Assembly: GCF_034190915.1 (NCBI RefSeq)
Contig: NW_026947491.1
Span: forward strand, 18,726,101 to 18,790,100
Source: Cavia porcellus
Lineage: Eukaryota; Chordata; Mammalia; Rodentia; Caviidae
Direction: 5' to 3'
Length of the DNA stretch: 64,000 bases
Under the pieces are notes generated by a model, which did no database searches, was not told the origin of the DNA, and saw nothing but the letters and a program-made list of their open reading frames with translations. Position 1 is the first letter of the stretch, and every line of letters begins with the position of its first letter. Shown here piece by piece: positions 1 to 10,624 of this stretch. Made by a program: the position numbers and the translations under genes.

Positions 1-2721
1 TTCTACGACCCTGACATTGCTTCTTAACATCTACAAAGTGCTTCATAGCAACTCCTACATAAATGAAATTATGTCATTTATGGCCCATGTAGTATTACTC
101 TTCTAGGTTGGAAATTAACACCTTTTAGTTACAAATTTACCTATAATTTAGTATTTAGTTACATATTTACCTATAATTTAGTATTTATAGGCTACCTATA
201 ATGTATATTTAGTATTTTCTAAACTTTACATACATCATCAGTAAAAATCCAGTGTGTTGCAGTGTGTATGTGTTCATGTTCTAAACTGTGCTTCAAAGGA
301 ATCTGAGGAATAGAAACTTGAGGCTCACAGAGCTCCTGTGTGTCCATCTCTGCATGCACTCCTGACCTGAGTATTAAGCACAACCTCTGCTGCTCCTCTA
401 TAGCACTGTGCCTTCAATTTATTGACATAATTGTAATGAAGAACCTCATTTCTCCTCAAACATTGTCAACAAAATTCAACTTCCACCCTTACATTACACT
501 CTCAATGGCTAACCGAGGTGATAAAGCATCAGCAGAGCCATCCTCACTTCCTAAGCATGAAACCCAGCACTATCATAGCCCTGATTATCACCTTGCTCAT
601 CTCTCATGTTCTCTAGGTATTTCACTCAGATTTTACTCTGTACTTCATGAGTTGATACTTGTTAATATTTTTGGTTCTTTCCAGCCGAACTCTAACATGA
701 CATAGAGCACAAGCACTTGTGATTAAAATCTTCAAATGAGACACACACATTACTAAGCCTAGTGATAAAATTGTTCCTGAAATTTCAAGAAATACCAGAT
801 CTTATGATAACCTGTCCACTACATAAGTATGTGCACAACAGCAGTATTTTGTTCTATGTGTGAGAATATGTATCAATCTTCCTGCATATCCATCAGTGCC
901 ATGAAATTCTGAACAAAGATAAGAATTCTGGATGCAGAGATAATACTTAATGTGACCTCACAGCAGGAAGGTAGAGATGGCCTGGATCAAAGATATGAAC
1001 CAATGACAACTCAGAAATAACAGGCTTCCCTACTTCAGATGTCAGGTTCAGCTACTCTCCAGCTTGGACTCAGAATAACTCCACCCAGCTATTTAAATCA
1101 TGTGCAGAGAGTCCATTTGCAACCAGTTAATCTATTAGTTCTTACTATTGCTGACTGCCTGTTACCTGCATTCCAGCCCCATGATTGGTATTAGATCTGA
1201 GGAGGGCAAGAAACAGGGATAAGGCCTGGATATATCATGCATGTGTGCTAACTGCCTGTCAGTATGAACTGAAAATATGTACTGACATAAAATTAAATTC
1301 TGAAATAAAATAAGAATGGAAAAAGATTACAATATGCTACAGTGATTTTAAGTTCATAATGTGCTATGAGTAAAAATGAGTTTTAAGAACATGGATACAT
1401 CAGCCCATGAGTTGAGAGCGAACAGGACCTAAGGGCAAGGAATTGTCCCAGTCATAATTGTGGCACATTAGTGTGCAAGAGCAGAAGTGCAGTGGATCAC
1501 TAGGGAAGATTCCCATGGCCCTTTTTCTGTTCCCTGGTTAGACAAGTAACACGCATGGCACTGATGATGATGTTGGATACTTGTGTCTCTTATTTAAGGA
1601 GATCTAATTAATGGCAATGGTAGATTGCATATTTCCATGCTGTGATTAGGTAACCTGTGAAGCATTTGCTATGGAACTCAGTAGCAAAGAATCATGAGGG
1701 TCCTTGCTGCTTCATTCTGGAAAACTTTTCAATGCACCAATGGTAAACAAGAACTTGACCTTTCTCTCTGAGTGAAAGTTACCTGAAAATCAATACCACC
1801 TAAATGACTAAACTGAGAGCCATTCAATGGAAGGTTTGGTGCTCACTTCTGAGTTTCATGTGCAGTATTTGTTCTCTACCAAATGGCAATTTGACTGCTC
1901 CTTGTGCCCTGCCAGCTACACAATTTGCTATAGAAAAAATATAACCCTAAAAAATTAAGTTGTATTTCCTCAATTTTTAAAAATTACACTAAACAAGAGT
2001 ACACATCTACTTGAGATAGAAAAAAGGATAAGAAACTTTGAGGTGAAAAGAAATGTATCTTAGCATAAACCCATGAGTATGCATTATTTTGATTACATTT
2101 CACACCCACAAAGAGAAATACAATCAGATACAGTCAGATTGTCTAAATAGCTGAAAATTTATGAGAACTTTATTTCCTGTCCACACATCCTCTATACTCA
2201 TGTGCTATATGTTCTGCACAGTCCTGTTAACCCTGGGACCTGTGTTATAGTTGTTATATCTAAGAAGCCATCCTTCATTGTGAACATAGAAAGCTCCCTA
2301 AGTCGCTCTTCCATTATATGTCCAGTAAGCATTAGGTGATTTGGTATGGGAGAAATGGACCCCACAGATATCAGTAAATTCTTTGAGGACTGAATCAGCA
2401 CCTTTCACACAGAGGCAGTCTCATAAAGGTGCACATCCTCTGTTTCCTTGTGACCTTCATGAACAAAAAATCTGCACATATGTATATTTCAGGAGCTAAC
2501 CGATAAACTCATACAGCATATTGAGATAATTTATTTGTATCTAAATACTAAAATTGTTCTCAGATATTTGTAAAACCATTCTTCAAGAACCTAGAACAAT
2601 GAAGATTTCTTCTCTTTCTGGAGTTGGCTCCTAGATGTGTGCTCTAGAAAATTCATACATGATGATATGGAAGTGCTGCATCTGATCTCAGGACTCACTG
2701 TGTTCTCCCATTGTCCAGTCT
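1..2721. other. IGHV intergenic DNA, duplicated unit copy A
   Basis: No gene is supported here. The stretch is AT-rich non-coding DNA that aligns by eye, with many substitutions and indels, to about 29790-32790. Shared landmarks include the segments beginning near 10 and 29808, and the segments near 1610-1760 and 31490-31640. The 121-codon reading frame at 340-705 is not conserved as a frame in the paralogue. I read the region as the 5' part of a tandemly duplicated IGHV unit. Confidence 0.6.
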
Positions 2722-3009
2722 CAGTTTCTGCTACAAGAGATCTGGTCTGACCCAGTAAAGCCCTCACATTGCCCTCTCCCAGCTGCACGTTCTCTGGTTT
2801 CTCCATCTGTGGGATGCTGCCACTGGAGCTGGATGCTTCAGTCATCAGGAAGGAAACCCAGTGAATTTCTCAAGGTAATTGATAGTGGAAACACAGCTTG
2901 TAAGTCATCCTTGAGAACTCTGCATGTCTGAAGACATAGCCAGGAACCGGTTCTCCATGCAACTGACCACAGTTCCAGGGAAAACATCACCATGCAGTAC
3001 TGTGCAAGA
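2722..3009 (+). pseudogene. IGHV pseudogene, clan II (IGHV4/IGHV2-like)
   Basis: This is a degenerate heavy-chain V exon. In shifting frames it shows the clan II features: a Gln start, a Ser-Gly-Pro-type framework 1 with Val-Lys-Pro-Ser, a framework ending in Phe-Ser-Gly-Phe-Ser, a framework 3 resembling Phe-Ser-Met-Gln-Leu-Thr, and a terminal Tyr-Cys-Ala-Arg (TGTGCAAGA at 3001-3009). Several indels and stops destroy the frame, and framework 2 is almost unrecognisable. No convincing leader exon or heptamer is present; the bases after the Cys codon read CAGTTTC. A close paralogue lies at 32792-33080, so the pseudogene predates the duplication. V family assignment is from motif reading only. 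Confidence 0.7.
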
Positions 3010-3054
3010 CAGTTTCCAAGAGAGACATAAATGTGATGTTCAGGGTAGTGTGGA

Positions 3055-3068
3055 CCAGTAGGGAGTGC
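3055..3068 (+). promoter_or_regulatory. degenerate CTCF-like motif downstream of IGHV pseudogene
   Basis: CCAGTAGGGAGTGC resembles the CTCF core but differs at the GGCGC end. It occupies the place where the paralogous unit has a perfect core (33142-33155). Confidence 0.4.
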
Positions 3069-3750
3069 TCAGGACCAATGGCAAATGCTCAAGGAAAAGA
3101 AGAAGGGGCTGCCCGAGACCAGGAGGGGTGCATAGGACCAATAGGGAAAACTCTCCACTAGTGAAAGAGCCCTGGTGATCTGCTGAGAACCAGGAGTGGC
3201 CCCATGAGGAGGTGCAGAGAATGGCTAAGGACTGAGTGATTCCTGTTAGGGTCTGAATGTCCCCTTTGTGTTAGAATCACACATGTGGCAGGGAGCATAC
3301 AGTGCATCCTCACACCTTACATATGAATTCTCCAGAGCCTAAGCAATGAAAGGGAATTGGTGATGGCATATTACATTTACACCTGGATTTTTAAAATTTC
3401 CTTTACTCTGTCTTGGAACTGCTCCACCAGCAGTTGAGAACTGAGGCAAGGTTTGTAGGATCAAATACATGGTTTCCCATTAGAAAATATAGCTCACATC
3501 TCATAGGCCATTTTGCTTCTCACTCTATGTACATATCTCAAAATGTATAAATTACCAAATCCATTAATTATATATATGTAAGAAGAAATAAAACAGATGT
3601 GGTTATGTGTTTATCAGTACACAGACATAGAAAGAAACAATGTGTTCTATAGTATTATGTCTCTTCCAAAGACCTCTCAAAGGATTCTCATGTGCTTTGG
3701 ACCCTTCTCTCTCTGAGGCTTTCTTAGAACTGTTTATGTAGCAGGAGGCC
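3069..3750. other. IGHV intergenic DNA upstream of V stub
   Basis: No gene is seen. The segment aligns with 33156-34350 (with a gap) and partly with 57115-57910. It includes the conserved stretch ending just before the octamer promoter, so it is V-gene 5' flank shared by the three unit copies. Confidence 0.55.
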
Positions 3751-3758
3751 ATGCAAAT
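3751..3758 (+). promoter_or_regulatory. Ig octamer promoter element
   Basis: ATGCAAAT, a perfect Oct-1/Oct-2 octamer, lies 122 bp upstream of the leader ATG. This is the normal position and orientation for an IGHV promoter. Confidence 0.85.
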
Positions 3759-3880
3759 AGGGCCACTCATTGATTATAAAAACCAGTCCAGCCTTCACGC
3801 TGCAGCTCTGCAGAGGAGTCAAGCCCTGGATGCCCAGCGATTCCCACTGGGTGATCAGCACTGAGCACAGACAGCTCACC

Positions 3881-4044
3881 ATGGAGTTCACAGTGAGCTT
3901 GGTTTTCCTACTTTTCATTTTCAAAGGTAATTTATGGAAAACAAGTGATAGTGTGTGAACAGATATGAACGGCAAGAACACTCTGTATCTGCAGATGAGC
4001 AACCTTAGACCCCAGGACATGGCCCTGTATTACTGTGCTAGAGA
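3881..4044 (+). pseudogene. IGHV3-like pseudogene with most of the V exon deleted
   Basis: The leader exon (3881-3926, 15 codons plus 1 nt, starting Met-Glu-Phe) is open and ends at a good GTAA donor. About 44 bp further on, the sequence jumps directly to framework 3 (Gly-Lys-Asn-Thr-Leu-Tyr-Leu-Gln-Met) and runs through Tyr-Tyr-Cys-Ala-Arg to the recombination signal. The rest of the intron, the acceptor, frameworks 1-2 and both first CDRs are missing. The segment therefore cannot encode a V domain, although promoter, leader and RSS survive. The paralogous positions carry a fuller V pseudogene at 34480-34929 and the intact gene at 58042-58497. Confidence 0.85.
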
Positions 4045-4083
4045 CACACTGAGGGGACATCATTGTTAGCCCAAACAAAAAAC
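4045..4083 (+). other. V-type recombination signal (23-bp spacer)
   Basis: Heptamer CACACTG (one mismatch to CACAGTG), an exact 23-bp spacer, and nonamer ACAAAAAAC close to ACAAAAACC. It follows the Cys-Ala-Arg end of the truncated V segment. Confidence 0.85.
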
Positions 4084-4104
4084 CTCCATGCAGGGTGCTT
4101 AGGA

Positions 4105-4118
4105 CCAGCAGGAAGCCC
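4105..4118 (+). promoter_or_regulatory. CTCF-like motif after RSS
   Basis: CCAGCAGGAAGCCC, a degenerate CTCF core beginning 21 bp after the nonamer. See the spacing finding. Confidence 0.4.
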
Positions 4119-4826
4119 TTGGGACACAGCGAACACAGAGTGAGGCCCAAGAGTATAGGTATTGAAATATTTTATTCAATCAGGTGGGCTTCCTGACATT
4201 TTAATAAATAATAATACAGGGTAAAAGAAAGACCAAATAAACAAAAGAATTAAAATCCAAACTATGTAAAATGCCACATGAAATCCAAAATAATCAATAA
4301 TCAACTTGTCTAATTTAAAAAAAATGATAATCCAGTACACTAAAACACTGTGAAACAACTGGAAAATCTGAGCGCCATGCACAGGCTGCTGCTGGCATGG
4401 GGCCAGCAGACCAGAGCCTCTCCCTGGAGTCAGCACCATCCTCAAATGAGGAGTGGGGCGGGGGCTCATCAGGAAGCCATCCCCACTGGAAACTTTATCA
4501 TTTTCATTATTTTGTTGGGTTGGGTTTTAGGGTCTTTTGTTTGTTTTGTGTGATTATGTTAAATATGATGGCAAGAGCAGCCATTTCAAAGATAAGATAT
4601 ATTATGGAAGCGATTTTGTATTTACTATCAGCTTATTTTGAAGACCTTTAGTGCATTCATTGTTTTTTTTTTTTTTTTGTTGTTGTTGTTGTTGTTTCTA
4701 TTCTGTTCTGAGTTTTATTATGTTTGAAGGTATTTGCAGGTATTTTGAAGACAACAAAAGGCATTATGGTAATTGTTGATTTTGAAAGGTTTTGCAGTAC
4801 TGTATGACTTAAAACTGGTTTATTGA
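4119..4826. other. V 3' flank with L1 3'UTR-like fragment
   Basis: The first ~350 bp are V-gene 3' flank resembling 28800-28990. From about 4490 to 4810 the text resembles the 3'UTR of the L1 at 14393-15073 (repeated Phe/Ile-rich T-runs and TTTTATTATG-type segments). It includes a T run with (GTT)n at about 4663-4697. No gene is seen. Confidence 0.45.
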
Positions 4827-4930
4827 TGGGGATTTAGCTCAGCAGCATAATTGCCTGCCTTGCAAGCTCAGGCTGCGAGTTCAATCCCAGGTACTGATAA
4901 AAGCAAAACAGCAACAATAACAAAAAGATT
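4827..4930 (+). repeat. ID-type SINE (tRNA-derived)
   Basis: GGGGATTTAGCTCAGCAGCA is followed by a tRNA-like body with an A-box (TAGCTCAGCAGC) and a B-box-like GAGTTCAATCC, then an A-rich tail of AAC/AAAAC repeats. This is the layout of rodent ID elements, derived from BC1/tRNA-Ala, and is a main argument that the host is a rodent. It is diverged, so not a recent insertion. Confidence 0.8.
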
Positions 4931-6174
4931 ATAAAAACTGATTTATTTTGATTCATTTTATTCTGATTATTTTTCTCAGTTTTATCCTCTTTAAACAAAA
5001 TTTTAAACAATTGTAAATTTGAGAGTGTGAATTTTACATTTTGTATTCTTTGTTTAGTGAAGAAAAAATATTCTTGAATGTTTTATATCATATATAAGCA
5101 ATTTAGAGAAACACAGTACTAATTGTAACACTGGACTTAAACACATGACCTTACATGTGTCTCATAGGTAATAGGTTGGCTATGGTACTCACCTAGCATG
5201 AGTCTACAAAGGTAATAAGATAAAAACAAGAACTTCCTGTCAGCCATTTGATTACATTCAAGTGACATTCCCATCTATGCACAGGGAAAAATCACATCAT
5301 GCTGTTTGAAAATGATCTTTGAAATACACATTTTAATAAAAAATTAATTCACTAAAATTGATAATATTGAGGGCCAAGGCATTCAGATATTTGAATAGTT
5401 GTGATTTTTGTTTAAGTTGATCACAATATTTGTAAGCTAAGTTTGCAAAAGTGTGTTATGGGCCAACATCACTGATAAAGTTCACATATGCATTATTTCA
5501 CACACTTTTTTTCCATAAAAGATCATTAACAAATACCTGAAATTTCAAGGTATAATACGGTTGAGATTATAAGGAATCAAGTCCTCATGCATTTTTTAAC
5601 TTTCACTACAAGTGTTTCAATGTTGTAAATTTATTCAAACAAACAAATACCATGAAAATCAAAATGGAACAGAATATAATATAAACAAATCTCAACAACT
5701 GCATGTATATAAGAAAGTGAAAGCAATGGCTCCTTAAACCAAGGCTGGCTGAATACACAACACTGACTGACTCCTGTAGCAAATCAGCTGACAGCTGTTC
5801 CAGGTGAGAAGAGACAAAGGGAAGGATGCTGTGAGGCCCCCTGAGCTTCATGATGACCTTCAGTGACCTGACTGTAGGGTTGTGAATCTGTGTGAGGGAC
5901 CAATTTGACAAGTGGGAAGTCCACTCCCACCAGAGATTTGTCATGTCGGCACTGGTGGTTAAATCTGATTTCCTCAGGTGTTAGGTGAAAGCTTTACACA
6001 CACATTGTTTCAAGTGCAAAACTGATTGAACTTCATGAGAAATAGGAAGTTTCAACTGAATTATAGTTGAGTGTTTACCTACACATTGTTGTTAGTCTTT
6101 GAATTTAAAGGAGGGAAAGAAAATTGTGTATGGAAGGAGAGACAGTTACTAAAATCTGTAGAGATATAGACTGT
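4931..6174. other. IGHV intergenic DNA
   Basis: AT-rich, with no gene. It aligns by eye to 28990-29760, 17425-18180 and 58600-59390, showing that each V segment is followed by the same ancestral ~1-kb flank. The 112-codon minus-strand frame at 5606-5944 is not kept in the other copies. Confidence 0.55.
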
Positions 6175-8046
6175 ACAATCAATGATGCTGAACATTTTTC
6201 ATATATTTATTTGCCATTTGTATTTCTTCATGTGATAGGTATTTACTCATCACAAATACCCATTTTTGGATTGGATCTTCGAATTTTGTGGATCTTATTT
6301 TTAAAAATTCTTTATATGTTCTATATAGAACTTGTCTGAGGAACAGTTGCTTAAAATATTTTCCCAATGCATGAGTTTTCTTTGTACTCTGTTGGAATTT
6401 TTTTTGACATACAAAAACTTTTTAATAAGACAAAATCTCAACTGTTGATTCTGGGAAGCATTTCCCATCAGTTAATTTTTGTTCATGAACTCTCCACCTA
6501 TTCCTATGGAGTCAAGATTTTAATATATTTTGTCTTCTAGCAGACTTAGTGCCACTGTTTTAATATTTAGATCTTTGATTCATTTTGCCTTTAGTTTAGT
6601 GCATCATGATAGATATGGGTCTAATTTCGGTTTTTGGCTTATAGAAAGCCAATTGTTCCAGCACTACTTCTTAAGAACCTATCTTTCTTCAAGTGAACAT
6701 ATTTGGCCCCTTTGTTGAAAATGATGTGGCTGAGTGTGTTTGCAGTTGTGACTGTATCTTATAATCTATTCTACTGATATTCAGGTCTGATTTTATTCCA
6801 GTACCATGCTGAATTTATCACCATAGGCTTGTAGTATAACTTCACACCCGGGATTGATTCCTCCTGCCTTGTCTTTGTTGCCCAGAATTGCTTTGGCTAT
6901 TCTAGGCATCTTCTGGTTACATATGAATTTTAGGAATTATTTCTCTAGATCTGTGTGTATGAAAATGGTATTTTGATTGAAATTGCATTTAATCTGCATA
7001 ACAATTTTGGTACAATGGCCATTTTCACAATGTTTGCTCCTCCTATCCATGAACAAAGATTATCTTTCCATTTTCTGAAATCCTGTTCAATTTCATTTTT
7101 CAGAGTAATGCAATTTTAATGTATAGATAATTTACTTCCTTTGTTAGAGTGATTCCTAAGTATTCCATTTTTTTGCATGCTATAGTGCAAAGAGTAGATT
7201 ATCTTATTTCTCTGTCAGTGAGATTGTTGTTTGTGTACAAGAGTGCTACTGATTTTTGAGTGTTGACCAGATATATTACAGAATATTTTATTAAACCTGA
7301 AAATCTTATATTGGAGTTTAGTCGATCTTCTATATCAAGTATCAGATTATCCACAAATAATTGTAATTTAACTTGTTCCTTTCCTAGCCTTACTCTTTTG
7401 GTTTTTCTCTTGTCAAGTTGCTCTGCCTAATGATTCCACAACTTTATTGAACTGGAGTGGTGATAGTGGGAATCCTTGTCTTGTTCTTGACTTTAGTTTG
7501 AAAGTTTTCAGTTTTTGTCCATTTAGCAAGATGTTGGCTCATAGTTTATCATATATGGCTTTATCAAATTGAAATACAAAAAAATTTCATGGGTTTTTCT
7601 ATCATGGATGAGTTCTGGATTTCTCAAAAGCTTTTTCTGCTTCTATTGAGTTGTTCATGTGATTATTGTCTTTGGCTGTATTGATATGGTGTATTGTGTT
7701 TATTGATTTGCTTATGTTGAGCCACCCCTGTATTTCTTGGATGAATCCCACATGAACATGGTGTGTAATTGTCTTGAAAATTTGTGCATTATATTTGCAA
7801 GTATTTTATTGAGGATATTGGCTTCTATCTTTGTTAGAGTCATTAGCCTGTAATTCCCTTTTTTGGATGGATCTTTCTGTGGTTTTGGTATTAGGGTAAT
7901 ACATGCTTGCAGGAAAGAGTTTGGGAGACTTGCTTAGATTTCAATTTTATTAAAGAGTTTGAGGAGTATTTGCACTAAGTGTTACCTAATTCTTGTAGAA
8001 TTCAGCTGTGAATCCATCAGGAACTGCGTTTTTCTTTGGGGCTAAG

Positions 8047-8459
8047 TGTTGCAGTTTGACTTATCTGATGCCACCTTGAGCCCTACATTTAATTATTGTC
8101 CTGTAATTGATTGAGGAAATTGAAAAATTACTCAGGCTATAAGTTCCATGAGAAAACCAGAATTAACTGTGCCCACAGGAGAAAAATTAACTTGCTCAAC
8201 AAAACAAGCAGGATACAGGTGTCAACAAAAATTAATGTAAGACTCTAGTTATATTGCTTCCAACAGAGTATCTTTTTGTGATTCCCTCCTTTGAAGACTC
8301 TGTAACTTTCCAGTTTGGTGCCACTTGTATGGACCCTGAAACAGGATGGGGAAATCTGCATATGAGTGGCCCTGAGGTCAATAATTAACTTTGAAATTTA
8401 TCAATTTGGCTGCTTCAATTTCTATATTTTTGTTCATGAATCCACCACAGTAAGGTTCT
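8047..8459. mobile_element. Unclassified ~410-bp insertion inside L1-A
   Basis: L1-A homology (by comparison with 47640-47720) breaks near 8046 and resumes near 8460-8480. The intervening sequence starts TGTTGCAGTTTGAC and is not L1. Its length and TG start would suit a solo LTR, but I cannot define the 3' terminus or a clear target duplication. TCTAGTTATATT occurs both inside (about 8242) and at the right junction (about 8457). Confidence 0.5.
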
Positions 8460-9554
8460 AGTTATATTTTCTACTTGATTACCTGAAATTGGGTTATTCA
8501 GCAGTTTTACATCGTCCTGATTAGGCTTAGTTAATTTGTATGAATCTGTCCATTTCTTCTGTTACAGAAAATATGCTAGTAAAGGTATAGAGGTAGGTAT
8601 TGATAATATTCTGTATTTCCACAGGGTTTGTAGTGATTTTACCATTTTCATTTCTTGCCACATGAATTTGAGTTTTTTTCCTTCCTCTCTTTGATAAGGC
8701 TTACTAGAGATTTATCAATTGGATTTTTTTCAATAAGCTAACTCTTTATTAATTCTTTATATTGTTTTCTGGGTTTCAATTGCAATGATTTCTTCTCTGA
8801 TCTTTTTATTTTTCCCTTCTTTGAGCTTTGGGCACTTCTTTTCTAGAAGTTCAAGGAGAAGCGTTAGGCTGTTTACTTGGGTTTGTTCCATTTTCCTAAT
8901 GTGGGAGTTCATCATTATAGATTTCCCTCTGAGAATGTATTTACATTTTTGCTTGATTGTAGATACTGTTTATTTTCTTTTTAAATTCTTCTGTTACTTG
9001 TTCCTGCACACCATCCAAGCCCCAAGACAGTTTAATATCATCACTCCCAGTTGTCAAGGACCTGCCTAGCCTGCAGCCACACCAGACTGAACTCCGAAGG
9101 TATCCAGCCTGCCTGGGCTACAGGCAGTGACCTTCTTTCAGTCCAGCGAACTGGGCTCCTGGAGCAGGTGAGCTCTTGTATGTGATCCCAATCCCAGGGA
9201 GAGTTTTAGATCAATGCTCCCTGTCAAGGACCCAGCCAGTTTTCGCCACACTAGACTAGGCTTGGGAGGGTTTGCCATCCAACTACATTACAACAAGCCA
9301 CTTTCTTCAATCAGAGGAGTTGAGGTCACATGAACTGAGTTCCATCACAATGGTCCTAGTGCAGGGAGAGCTTTGGACCTTCATCAACAGTGGTTAGTTG
9401 CCTGACCAGCTACCTGGAAGACTGGAGGGGGTACAGGACATCCTGTGGGCCTGACTGGACCACACTCAGCAAACTCTATTCATTCCCAGGACACATTTTC
9501 CAACACTTCCAGGGAAGCCTTGGGACATCAATTGAAACATGGCGATATAGAAAA

Positions 9555-10600
9555 ATGACAAAACAAAAGACCAAAATGTAATCTCAAACCTCCAGTACAT
9601 CCCAAGAAAGTCTAAGAGCCAGGTAAATAGAAGAAAATATATGTCATACACCTGAAACATCTGAAATAATATGAACTAAAATAAAGAAGCACTACGGGAA
9701 GCTTTCAAGGAATTCAAACTGGAAATAATCTCCTAGGTAAAAGAAGAAATTATAAAAGTAACGAAAGAGATGCTGAACACATCTAAAGGAGATATAGTTA
9801 AAATATCAGAGGAACCATACAAAAAGATAGAATCCTTGGATGAACAATATAAGAAACAAACAGAATACATAGAGCAGATTCAAAGAGCTATAGAAGAAAT
9901 CAAAAATTTCATTGAAAATTGTCAAAACCTTAAGAATGAAAGGGATGATAGAATTTCCAACCTCAAAGACAAGATTGTAGTTAGTGAATTGGAAAGGAAA
10001 TATATTTTAAAAGTAGTAAAGAATCAGGAAATAACAATTCAACAGCTGCAAGATGCAGCAAAGAAAAACAATGTAAGATTTATAGGGATAAATGAAAAAG
10101 AAGGGGACCACACAAATGATATCAAGATGCTATTTACAGAAGTAATAGTTGAAAATTTCCCAAACATGAGAATGGAAACTGGCATTAGAATTATTGAAGC
10201 ATGCATAACTCCAAAATGCCATAATAAAAATAAAACTACACACAGACATATAATAATCAACTACCCAGAAATCCAACATAAGAATACAATATTAAAAGCT
10301 GTTAGAGACAAAAGATGGATCACCTATAAATGAAAAACTATCAGAATCTCAGCAGACTTTTCATCACAAATAAGGAATTCAAGAAGAGAATGGAGTGAAG
10401 TATTTAGATACTAAAAGAAAATGATTTCCAACCTAGTCTGATGTACTCTTCAAAACTATCCTTCAAAATGGATGGAGAAATGAGATACTTCCATGACAAA
10501 TAAGAGCTGAAGAACTTCATGATCACCAAAACAAACTTGCAAAGAATAATGAAAGACAATTTAGATACACTTAGGAAAAAATAACTAAGCAAGGCAGACA
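9555..10600 (+). pseudogene. L1-B ORF1 pseudogene
   Basis: Nucleic-acid-binding, chaperone-type ORF1p remnant. An ATG at 9555 is followed within nine codons by a stop. The longest open piece (9770-10333, 187 residues) holds a Glu/Lys-rich coiled coil (residues about 10-105) followed by the RRM-like part with the Arg-Phe-Ile-Gly-Ile segment. It ends in a stop at the start of the C-terminal domain, whose remnants run to about 10600. Compared with the usual ~340 residues it is broken at both ends. It is closely related to the ORF1 at 49308-50087. Confidence 0.8.
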
Positions 10601-10624
10601 ATTAAACAGAATGGAATGATAAAG

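Noticed and set aside
340..705. 121-codon plus-strand frame as a gene
   Set aside because: Not conserved in the paralogous unit near 30100-30450; no domain; lies in AT-rich IGHV flank.
4827..4930. Functional tRNA gene
   Set aside because: A and B boxes are present but the body is an ID SINE with an A-rich tail and mutated stems.
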